Source of the DNA: Streptomyces katrae
Lineage (GTDB): Bacteria > Actinomycetota > Actinomycetes > Streptomycetales > Streptomycetaceae
Length of the DNA stretch: 6,118 nt
Direction of reading: 5' to 3'
Assembly (NCBI RefSeq): GCF_000966975.1
Contig: NZ_JZWV01001175.1
Span: 1-6,118, forward strand
In this document: positions 1 to 5,956 of the stretch, one piece after another
How the letters are laid out: each line of letters opens with the position of its first letter
How positions within the stretch are numbered: position 1 is the stretch's first letter
Program-made: the position numbers and the translations under genes
The notes under the pieces: model-generated
The model's input: the letters and a program-made list of their open reading frames with translations, nothing else
Database searches by the model: none
Told to the model about the DNA's origin: nothing

Positions 1-1204
1 GCGGTGCTGGACCCCGGGGCCGGGGCGGAGGTGCTGCGGGCCCGGCTGGAGCTGGCCCGGCCGGCGCTGGTGCTGGCGGACGCGGCCGCGCAGGCGGTGG
101 CGGGGTGGGCGGCGCCGCTGGCCCGGCGGGCCCGGCTGGAACTGCCGGAGCTGGCCGCGCTGGGGCCGGTGGCCACCGTCGGCCCCCGGCTGCCGGGATG
201 CGCGCCCGCGCTGGACCTCGGGGCGCCGCGGGCGGGGGTGCCCGCCGGGTACGAGGGGGACGGGGACGCGGTGGTGGTGTTCACCTCGGGGACCACCTCC
301 CGGCCGCGTGCGGTGGTGCACACCCGGGCGGGGCTGGCGGCCGGGATGGAGACGGTGTCCTCCCTGTTCGACGCCGGGTCCGGCGCACCCGTGCTGGGCG
401 GGACCTTCTTCGTCCTGGTGCCCTCGCTGGCGCAGGGCGCGCCGGTGGCGCTGCCGGCCCGCTCCCCCGCCGTGCTGGCCCGGCAGCTGGCGCGGCTGCG
501 GCCCGGGGACACGTACCTGACGCCGCCGCAGCTGCGGGGGCCGGGTGTGGACGGGGTCGGCTCCGGCGAGCGCGGGACTGCTGGGGCGGGTCCGGGAGGC
601 GGGGGCGCGGGAGGCGTGGGGGGTGTATGCGCTGACGGAGCTGTTCCCCGCGGCCGCCGTGGAGTCCCGGGAGAAGGCCGCCTTCGACGCGGCCGGGGAC
701 CTGGTGGGCACCCCGCTGCCCGGGGTGCGTACGGCGGTGGACGCGCGGGGTGAGCTGCTGCTGACCGGGCCGGCCGCCCGGGACCGCTACCTGGGCGAGG
801 AGCCGGACCCGTGGGTGCGTACCGGCGACCGGGCGCGGCTGGACGGGGCGGGTCGGATCGTGCTGGAGGGCCGCTGCAAGGACATGGTGCTGCGGCGGGC
901 CGAGAACATCTACCCGGGGCTGTACGAGCCGGGCCTGCACGTGCCGGGCGTGGAGCTGGGCGTGCTCGTCGGGGTTCCGGCGGGCGATGGGGACGAGCGG
1001 CTCGTCGCGGTGGTGCAGCCGCAGCGCGGGGTGCCCGAACCGGCCCTGCGCGCGGCCCTGTCGGAGCCCTTGCGGGCGATGGGGACGGCCCGGCCGGACG
1101 CGCTGCTGTTCGCGGACATCCCGATGTCGGGGCGTTCGCGCAAGCCGGACCGGGCGGCGGTGTCGGCGCTGGCGGCGGCCCGGCTGGGCGGGGGTGCGCG
1201 GTGA
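1..1204 (+). pseudogene. AMP-forming acyl-CoA/beta-lactone synthetase-like ligase (OleC-like), 5'-truncated by window edge and frameshifted
   Basis: This is an ANL-superfamily adenylating enzyme, which activates a carboxylate with ATP. The N-terminal part lies outside the window. Frame 1 carries the P-loop-like A3 motif FTSGTTSRPR (280-309). Frame 2 carries A5 YALTE (626-640), A7 TGD (821-829), the hinge region GRCKDMV (869-889) and a probable A10 lysine in RKPDR (1139-1153). The halves join only by a frame change between 521 and about 547, because frame 2 has a stop at 518-520. Several stretches (LDPGA at the left edge, the acidic stretch after A5, LYEPGLHVPGV near 920) resemble the OleC branch as I recall it, where the enzyme closes beta-hydroxy acids to beta-lactones; a generic fatty acyl-CoA ligase is the alternative. 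The stop overlaps the next start by 4 nt. It may be a true pseudogene or a sequencing artefact. The ligase assignment is firm; the OleC subfamily is inference. Confidence 0.8.
521..547 (+). other. Frameshift site within the ligase gene
   Basis: Homology-like sequence runs in frame 1 up to TYLTPPQLRG (ending at 540) and resumes in frame 2 at VWTGSAPAS (from 545). The junction contains a run of five G (536-540). Removing one G would give a continuous reading LRGRVWTGSAP. However, related ligases usually have about ten more residues between these two motifs. A small deletion whose length is not a multiple of three therefore fits at least as well as a single-base error. Confidence 0.75.
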
Positions 1205-1956
1205 GCCTGTGGGTGGTGGTCCCGGCGTACGACGAGGCGGGGTCGATCGGTGCGACCCTGGCGGCGCTGGCCGCGCAGGAGGACACCGGCTTCCGGCTGG
1301 TGGTCGTCGACAACGCCTCGACGGACGGCACGGCCCGGATCGTACGGGAGTTCGCGCGCTCGGCGCCGTTTCCCGTCGATCTGGTCCACGAACCCGAACC
1401 GGGGGCGGGGACGGCGGCCGACACCGGCTTCCGGCACGCGGTACGGGGCGGGGCGCGCCTGTTGCTGCGTACGGACGCGGACTGCCTGCCGGCCCGGGAC
1501 TGGACGGCCGTGGCCCGGGCGGAGTTCGGGCGGGGGGCGGAGATGGTGTGCGGGCGGAGCGTGCCGCGCCGGGACGAGCGGCCGACGTTCGCGGAGGCCC
1601 GGCTGCTGCCGGCGCTGGTGCGGCTGACCGCGCTGTACGGCCGGTGGCGGCCCGCGCACCGGGACCCCCGCTTCCGGGCGCCGTACGTGCTGTGCCACGG
1701 GCACAACCTCGGCATCACCGCCGGCCTGTACGTCCGCTGCGGCGGCGCGCCGCGCGAGCGGCTGGAGGAGGGCTCGGAGGACGTCACCCTGCTCAACCGG
1801 GCGCGGGAGCACAGCGCGGCGGTCGTGCGCTGTGAGCGGCTGGTGGTGGAGAACAGCCTGCGGCGGCTGCGTTCCTGGGGTGCCCGGCGCACCCTGCTCT
1901 GGTACTGGGACCGGCGCTACCGGCCCGTCGACACGAAGGAAGTCCACGTCCGATGA
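1201..1956 (+). CDS. Family 2 glycosyltransferase (GT-A fold)
   Basis: A 251-residue protein with the layout of an inverting GT2 enzyme, which moves a sugar from a nucleotide sugar to an acceptor. The nucleotide-binding start is VVVPAYDEAGSIG (5-17), then VVVDNASTDGTA (34-45), and the metal-binding DXD-type motif is TDAD (91-94). ED at 193-194 sits where the family's catalytic acidic residue is expected. No signal peptide or membrane helix is visible, so it is probably cytoplasmic. The GTG start at 1201 overlaps the ligase stop (GTGA) and has a G-rich stretch just upstream (1190-1194). The open frame extends further left but only through the ligase, so earlier starts were rejected. Its stop overlaps the P450 start (ATGA), implying coupled translation. 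It may glycosylate a product of the neighbouring ligase and reductase; donor and acceptor cannot be read from the sequence. Confidence 0.88.
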   Translation: MSLWVVVPAYDEAGSIGATLAALAAQEDTGFRLVVVDNASTDGTARIVREFARSAPFPVDLVHEPEPGAGTAADTGFRHAVRGGARLLLRTDADCLPARDWTAVARAEFGRGAEMVCGRSVPRRDERPTFAEARLLPALVRLTALYGRWRPAHRDPRFRAPYVLCHGHNLGITAGLYVRCGGAPRERLEEGSEDVTLLNRAREHSAAVVRCERLVVENSLRRLRSWGARRTLLWYWDRRYRPVDTKEVHVR

Positions 1957-3011
1957 CCACCACCCACGCCCACACGCACTCCCACGCCCGGGCCCGCGGC
2001 CGGGACCGCCGGGTGTACCTGCGCAGCCACCCCCTCCTCTTCGGGCTGCTGGCGGCGACGCGCGGGCGCGGGGTGCGGCGGCTCGGCGGGACGGTGCTGG
2101 TGCACGACGCGGAGGCGTACCGGCAGGCGCTGACCCGGCTGCCGCTGGACCGGACGGCGGCGGGGACGACGGGCGGGGCCGCGCGGGAGGCGTTGCGCGG
2201 AGCCGGGGGCGTGCTGTTCGACCAGGAGGGCGGCGGGCACCGCGCGGACCGGGTGGAGCGGCTGCGGGAGGTGTGGCGGCCACTGCTGGTACGGGGGTTC
2301 GCGCCGCTGGGGCGGGGCGGGGAGGTGGACGTGGTGGCGCTGGCCCGGGAGCTGGCGGGGTCGGTGGTGTGCGCCCTGCTGGAGTGCCCGGCCGACCCGC
2401 GGGCGGTGGCGGAGGCGGCCGCCGTCGCCGCGGCGGCCTCGGTACGGGACCACCTGCCGGGCCTGCCACGACCGGGTGCGGGGGCGAGGGCGGCCGGGGC
2501 GGCGGAGCGCCTGCGGGGCCTCCTGGCCGACGGGGACCCGCTGTCCGCGATGCTCAACACCACCGTGGCGGCGCTGCCGCGGGCGGTGGCGTGGTGCGCG
2601 GACGCCGGCCTGTGGGGGCAGGCCGCGGACGCGGAGCTGCGGCCCCGGCTGGCGGAGGAGCTGCTGCGGGTGACGGCGGCCTCCCCGGTGCTGCCCCGGG
2701 TGGCGGCGGCGGACGGGCTGGTCGGGGGCTGCCCGGTGCGCGGCGGGGACCGGCTGCTGCTGGTGGCCCGGCACGCGGCGCAGGCCCACGGCCGCGACCC
2801 GGACGGCCGTTCCCCGGCCGGGCCGGGGGTGGCCCGGCTGGTGTTCGGCGCGGGCCCGCACACCTGCCCGGGCGCCCGCCTGGCCACCGCCCAACTGGCC
2901 GACACCCTGGAGGCCCTGGCCCCGCACCGGCCGGTGGTGACCCGCGCCCGGGTGGACCGGAGGTCGGCCCTGCCGGGCTGGCGGGAGCTGCGGCTGGCGG
3001 CGACCGCGTGA
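1953..3011 (+). CDS. Atypical short cytochrome P450
   Basis: A 352-residue heme-thiolate protein, shorter than the roughly 400 residues usual for bacterial P450s. The heme loop FGAGPHTCPGARLA (298-311) supplies the cysteine ligand C305. ExxR of the K helix is E236-L-L-R239, and the C-helix HxxxR is H96-R100. The I-helix region (about 199-212, MLNTTVAALPRAV) lacks the canonical (A/G)GxD/E-T oxygen-activation motif. The N-terminus is histidine-rich (HAHTHSHARARGR, 5-17) and no membrane anchor is seen. The start is ATG in an ATGA overlap with the glycosyltransferase, with GAAGGAAG at 1935-1942 as a ribosome-binding site. No ferredoxin or reductase gene is present in the window. P450 identity is secure; whether it is a monooxygenase, a peroxygenase-like enzyme or a degenerate, non-oxidative member is open. 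Confidence 0.88.
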   Translation: MTTTHAHTHSHARARGRDRRVYLRSHPLLFGLLAATRGRGVRRLGGTVLVHDAEAYRQALTRLPLDRTAAGTTGGAAREALRGAGGVLFDQEGGGHRADRVERLREVWRPLLVRGFAPLGRGGEVDVVALARELAGSVVCALLECPADPRAVAEAAAVAAAASVRDHLPGLPRPGAGARAAGAAERLRGLLADGDPLSAMLNTTVAALPRAVAWCADAGLWGQAADAELRPRLAEELLRVTAASPVLPRVAAADGLVGGCPVRGGDRLLLVARHAAQAHGRDPDGRSPAGPGVARLVFGAGPHTCPGARLATAQLADTLEALAPHRPVVTRARVDRRSALPGWRELRLAATA

Positions 3012-3021
3012 CCCGCGCGAC

Positions 3022-3046
3022 CGGGGCCTGCCGGAGCGGCTCCCCG
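3022..3046 (+). terminator. Candidate hairpin after the P450 gene
   Basis: CGGGG (3022-3026) can pair with CCCCG (3042-3046). Inside it, GCCG (3030-3033) pairs with CGGC (3037-3040) around a GAG loop, leaving an asymmetric internal loop of CCT against T. It starts 10 nt after the P450 stop. There is no T-run; streptomycete terminators often lack one. It may be a weak terminator, a processing structure or chance pairing in GC-rich DNA. Confidence 0.35.
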
Positions 3047-3135
3047 TCCTCGCCGCGACCGGCGTCGACGGCGGCCGCCACCCCGCCCGCCCGACGCAAC
3101 CACCCCGCCCGCACACCGGACCCGTACGGACCGGC

Positions 3136-3141
3136 AGGAGG
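3136..3141 (+). promoter_or_regulatory. Strong ribosome-binding site for the SDR gene
   Basis: AGGAGG lies 9 nt before the ATG at 3151. It is the best Shine-Dalgarno match on the + strand of the window and fixes the start of the reductase gene. It suggests translation independent of the upstream genes. Confidence 0.8.
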
Positions 3142-3150
3142 AGCAGCCGC

Positions 3151-4077
3151 ATGAGGATCGCCGTCACCGGCGCGAGCGGCTTCTGCGGCGGTCATGTCGC
3201 CCGCGCCGCCGCCGCGGCCGGCCACTCCGTGGTCTGCCTGGGCCGCCGGCCGGGCCCGCTGGGCGAACACCGGTACTGGGACGCGGCGTCGGCCGAACCC
3301 GCCCTCCCGGGCGTGGAGCTGATCGTGCACTGCGCGGCGGCGGTGGGCGATCCGGCGCCGGGTTCGCGGGCGGAGGCGGAGATGCGCGCCGTGAACGTGG
3401 GCGGCACGGCCCGGCTGCTGCGGGCGGCGGCGGGCCGGCCGGTGGTGTGGGTGAGCAGCGCGAGCGTCTACGACCCGCGCCTGGACCGGTCCCGGGTCAC
3501 GGAGGACCACCCCCGCTCGCACCACCTCAACGCCTACGGCCGTACGAAGGCGGAGGGCGAGGCGCTGGCCCTGGCGGCGGGGGCGGTGGTGCTGCGCCCG
3601 AGGGCGGTCTACGGCCCGGGCGACACCCAGCTCCTCCCCCGCCTGCTGTCCCGGGTACGCGCCGGCACCCTGTTCCTCCCGGGCCCGGACGTCCGCCTCA
3701 GCCTGACGGCGGTGGAGAACCTGGCCTCCGCCTGCCTGGCGGCCCCGGCCTGGGCCCCGGGCGCGTACAACATCGCCGACGCGGCCCCGTACGCCCGGGA
3801 CGCGGCGATCACGGCGGTCCTCCACGCCCACGGCATCCCGGCCCGCGTCCGCCACCTCCCCCTCCCCCTGGCGGCAGCGGCGGCCCGCGCGGCGGAGGCG
3901 GCGTCCCGCCTCACCCGCACGGAACCACCCCTGAGCCGCTACGCCCTGGACCAGCTGTCCCACCCGGTGACCCTGGACCTGACCAGGTCCCGCTCCCAGG
4001 GCTGGACCCCGGCCCGCGCCCTGGAGGACTACCTGGCGGACGTGCCCGCCGCGCCGCTCAGTCCTCGGTCGGGGTGA
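3151..4077 (+). CDS. NAD(P)-dependent epimerase/reductase, extended SDR family (OleD-like)
   Basis: A 308-residue extended short-chain dehydrogenase of the 3-beta-HSD/epimerase type. The Rossmann motif [11 protein letters not shown] is at residues 6-16. The probable active site is S103 (VSSASVY) with Y129 and K133 (YGRTK). The stretch [18 protein letters not shown] (148-165) is typical of the family and resembles the matching segment of OleD, which in olefin and lipstatin-type pathways reduces a 2-alkyl-3-keto acid to the beta-hydroxy acid that an OleC-type ligase then activates. An OleC-like ligase upstream makes that reading attractive, but a sugar-nucleotide epimerase is also possible. The C-terminal half is conspicuously C-rich at wobble positions, unlike the G-rich genes before it. 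The last 20 nt overlap the convergent msrB gene. The start is fixed by AGGAGG at 3136-3141. Confidence 0.85.
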   Translation: MRIAVTGASGFCGGHVARAAAAAGHSVVCLGRRPGPLGEHRYWDAASAEPALPGVELIVHCAAAVGDPAPGSRAEAEMRAVNVGGTARLLRAAAGRPVVWVSSASVYDPRLDRSRVTEDHPRSHHLNAYGRTKAEGEALALAAGAVVLRPRAVYGPGDTQLLPRLLSRVRAGTLFLPGPDVRLSLTAVENLASACLAAPAWAPGAYNIADAAPYARDAAITAVLHAHGIPARVRHLPLPLAAAAARAAEAASRLTRTEPPLSRYALDQLSHPVTLDLTRSRSQGWTPARALEDYLADVPAAPLSPRSG

Positions 4078-4465
4078 GGCGGAGGGAGATGCTGTTGATG
4101 CAGTAGCGCTGGTCCGTGGGGGTCGGGTAGCCCTCGCCCTCGAAGACGTGGCCCAGGTGGGAGCCGCACTTCGCGCAGAGGACCTCCGTGCGGACCATGC
4201 CGTGGGAGGTGTCCGCCTTCAGTTCGACCGCCTCGGAGTCCTTCGGGTCGTAGAAGGAGGGCCAGCCGCAGTGGGACTCGAACTTCTCCGTGGAGCGGAA
4301 CAGTTCGGCGCCGCAGCCGCGGCAGGAGTAGACGCCCTCCGTCTTGGTGTCCGTGTACTCGCCGCGGAAGGCCGGTTCGGTGCCGGCGAGGCGGAGTACC
4401 TGGTACTCGGACGGGGTCAGCTCCGCCTGCCACTGCTCGTCCGTCTTCTGGACCTCGTACGCCAT
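4058..4465 (-). CDS. msrB: Peptide-methionine (R)-S-oxide reductase MsrB
   Basis: A 135-residue, apparently complete MsrB, which reduces the R form of methionine sulfoxide in oxidised proteins using thioredoxin. Two CxxC pairs, C48/C51 and C97/C100, form the structural zinc site. The conserved HCGWPSF (65-71) and HLGHVF (103-108) are present. The catalytic cysteine is C122 in RYCINS, and C66 is a possible resolving cysteine. No signal peptide is seen, so it is cytosolic. The ATG at 4463-4465 is preceded on the minus strand by GAGGGAG about 10 nt upstream (4476-4482 on the + strand). It follows murC with only 23 nt to the intended murC stop, so the two are probably co-transcribed. Its 3' end overlaps the convergent SDR gene by 20 nt. 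Confidence 0.97.
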   Translation of the reverse strand: MAYEVQKTDEQWQAELTPSEYQVLRLAGTEPAFRGEYTDTKTEGVYSCRGCGAELFRSTEKFESHCGWPSFYDPKDSEAVELKADTSHGMVRTEVLCAKCGSHLGHVFEGEGYPTPTDQRYCINSISLRLTPTED

Positions 4466-4488
4466 GACGCTTCCGCTCCCTCGGTTCC

Positions 4489-4611
4489 TCAGTTGGCCAG
4501 GCGGGCGAGGATCTGGGGTCCCAGGTCCGTGACGTCGCCCGCGCCCATCGTGAGAACGAGATCACCGGGCTTGGCCATTCCCGCGATCACGTCGGCGACG
4601 GCGTTCTTGTT
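4489..4611 (-). other. Out-of-frame MurC C-terminal tail
   Basis: On the minus strand this stretch encodes 40 residues then TGA (4489-4491). It includes [19 protein letters not shown] followed by [14 protein letters not shown], the typical end of actinobacterial MurC domain 3. It is one reading frame away from the main murC frame and has no start of its own. It shows that murC was full length until a recent indel, or that the sequence has an error here. Confidence 0.9.
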
Positions 4612-5891
4612 GTCTTGTCGTGCTCGGGGGTGACGTCGGCGCCGGCGGCGCGGGCGGCGGCGATGATGATCTCGCTGGTGACGCCGGGGACCGGGTCCTC
4701 GCGGGCCGGGTAGATGTCGAGGACGACCGAGGCGTCGGCGAGGGCGAGGGACTGGCCCATCTCCGTGCCGAGCTCCTGGGTGCGGGAGAAGAGGTGCGGC
4801 TGGAAGACGACCAGGATGCGGGAGTCCCCGGCGGCGCCGCGGATGGCTTCGAGGTCGGCGGTCATCTCGGTGGGGTGGTGCGCGTAGGAGTCGATGACCT
4901 GGACGCCGGCCGCCTCGCCCTTGAGCTGGAGGCGGCGCTTGACGCCGGTGTACTTGCCGAGGGCGGAGGCCAGGTTGTGCGCGGGGATGCCGAGGGCGAC
5001 GCCGGCGGCGAGGGCGGCGACGGCGTTGTGCGCGTAGTGGCGGCCGGGCACGGAGACGGTGAAGGTGAGCGGGCGGCCGTCGAGGAGGACGGTGACCTCG
5101 CTGGTCAGACCGCGGGGGGTGATCTTGGTGATGCGGACGTCGGCGTCCTCGGCCTCGCCGTACGTGACGACGTGCAGGCCTTCGCGGCCCGCGACGCGGC
5201 GGGCGATCTCGGCGGCGCCGGCCTGGCCCTGGGCGACGACGAGGGTGCCGCCGGGGACGATCTTGCCGACGAAGGTCTCGAAGGACTCGTAGATCTCGTC
5301 CATCGACGCGTAGTTCGCGTGGTGGTCGAGCTCCGCGTTGAGGATGATCGCGACCTGCGGGGCGTACTTGTGGAAGCTGCGGTCGCTCTCGTCCGCCTCG
5401 GCCACGAAGATGTCGCCCTCGCCGTGGTGGGCGTTGGAGCCGGGGGCGTCCAGGTCGCCGCCGATGGCGTAGGAGGGGTCCAGGCCCAGGGCGGAGAGGG
5501 AGACCGCCAGCATGGACGTGGTGGTGGTCTTGCCGTGGGTGCCGGCGACGGCGATCGGGCGCAGGCCGTCCATCAGGGCGGCGAGGGCGTCGGAGCGGTG
5601 CACGACGGGGATGCCGAGTTCGGCGGCGCGGGCCAGTTCCGGGTTGTCGGCGCGGATGGCGCTGGAGACGACCACGCAGGTGGACTCGGGGGCGAGGTGG
5701 CCGGCGGCGTGCCCGATGTGGACCGTGGCACCGTGGGCGCGCAGCGCCTCGGCGGTTTCGGAGTCACGGGCGTCGCTGCCGGCCACCCGCGCGCCCCGCT
5801 GGGCGAGGATCTTCGCGATGCCGGACATGCCGGCGCCGCCGATGCCGATGAAGTGGGGCCGTTCCATCGCGGTCGGCAGGCCGGGCTTCAT
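4587..5891 (-). CDS. murC: UDP-N-acetylmuramate-L-alanine ligase MurC, C-terminus frameshifted
   Basis: MurC adds L-alanine to UDP-MurNAc with ATP hydrolysis, the first peptide step of peptidoglycan synthesis in the cytoplasm. Visible motifs are the N-terminal GIGGAGMSG (16-24), the ATP loop GTHGKTTTT (117-125), EADESD (165-170), NAELDHHANY (185-194), HNAVAAL (288-294), YAHHPTEM (336-343) and FQPHLFSRT (363-371). All three Mur ligase domains are recognisable. After EHDK (423-426) the frame as written ends in TTRTPSPT, which is unlike MurC; the expected ending lies in another frame at 4489-4611. The corrected gene would span 4489-5891 and encode about 464-465 residues. The ATG at 5889-5891 is favoured over M9 because GGAG (5900-5903 on the + strand) stands 8 nt before it and no good site precedes M9. 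Loss of the conserved tail of an essential enzyme makes a sequencing error a serious possibility. Confidence 0.93.
   Translation of the reverse strand: MKPGLPTAMERPHFIGIGGAGMSGIAKILAQRGARVAGSDARDSETAEALRAHGATVHIGHAAGHLAPESTCVVVSSAIRADNPELARAAELGIPVVHRSDALAALMDGLRPIAVAGTHGKTTTTSMLAVSLSALGLDPSYAIGGDLDAPGSNAHHGEGDIFVAEADESDRSFHKYAPQVAIILNAELDHHANYASMDEIYESFETFVGKIVPGGTLVVAQGQAGAAEIARRVAGREGLHVVTYGEAEDADVRITKITPRGLTSEVTVLLDGRPLTFTVSVPGRHYAHNAVAALAAGVALGIPAHNLASALGKYTGVKRRLQLKGEAAGVQVIDSYAHHPTEMTADLEAIRGAAGDSRILVVFQPHLFSRTQELGTEMGQSLALADASVVLDIYPAREDPVPGVTSEIIIAAARAAGADVTPEHDKTTRTPSPT
4610..4619 (-). repeat. 5-bp tandem repeat at the murC frameshift
   Basis: TTGTC occurs twice in a row on the + strand (GACAA twice on the coding strand). 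Removing one copy rejoins the two murC frames as EHD-NKNAV. The surrounding T-rich stretch (4604-4619) is unusual in composition for this DNA. The repeat is the likely site of an insertion by slippage, or of a read or assembly error. Confidence 0.75.
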
Positions 5892-5899
5892 TCAGGTCG

Positions 5900-5903
5900 C
5901 TCC
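5900..5903 (-). promoter_or_regulatory. Ribosome-binding site of murC
   Basis: CTCC on the + strand gives GGAG on the coding strand, 8 nt before the ATG at 5889-5891. It decides between two in-frame ATG codons eight residues apart. Confidence 0.65.
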
Positions 5904-5915
5904 AGGATCGTGTGC

Positions 5916-5941
5916 GGGGTCCGCGGGCGGGGGTCCGCGGG
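5916..5941. repeat. Direct repeat GGGGTCCGCGGG x2 upstream of murC
   Basis: Two identical 12-bp copies (5916-5927 and 5930-5941) are 14 bp apart start to start, inside the 65-nt gap between the stress-like gene and murC. Each contains the palindrome CCGCGG (5921-5926, 5935-5940), so the copies can also pair as a 6-bp stem with an 8-nt loop. It may be a regulatory or transcript-structure element, or simply GC-rich spacer. Confidence 0.6.
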
Positions 5942-5956
5942 TGTGTCCGCCCCAGC

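Larger units (their letters stand above)
3012..3150. other. 139-nt intergenic region between the P450 and the SDR gene
   Basis: This is the only sizeable gap in the left gene group, whose other junctions overlap by 4 nt. It contains a candidate hairpin just after the P450 stop and a good ribosome-binding site at its right end. No convincing -35/-10 pair is visible. A promoter for the downstream gene is possible but not demonstrated. Confidence 0.5.

Noticed and set aside
811..1200. Upstream extension of the glycosyltransferase frame
   Set aside because: The added residues are Gly/Ala/Arg-rich and lie over the coding end of the ligase; the GT2 fold starts right after the GTG at 1201.
545..1204. 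Second half of the ligase as an independent gene starting at GTG 545
   Set aside because: It would start in the middle of the adenylation domain with no ribosome-binding site, and A3 is supplied by the preceding frame; one broken gene is simpler.
910..2469. Long minus-strand open frame opposite the ligase, GT and P450 genes
   Set aside because: It is proline/arginine-rich low-complexity translation with no recognisable domain, as expected antisense to high-GC genes. The + strand frames carry clear motifs.
1793..3167. Two further long minus-strand open frames opposite the P450
   Set aside because: They are Arg/Pro/Ser-rich with no motifs and overlap a P450 with intact signature motifs; artefacts of GC-rich composition.
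4600..4625. Programmed -1 ribosomal frameshift in murC
   Set aside because: No X XXY YYZ slippery heptamer is present in the reading frame, MurC is not known to use one, and an exact 5-bp repeat gives a simpler explanation.
4148..4633. Plus-strand open frames opposite msrB and the murC end
   Set aside because: No motifs; they mirror the well-supported minus-strand genes.
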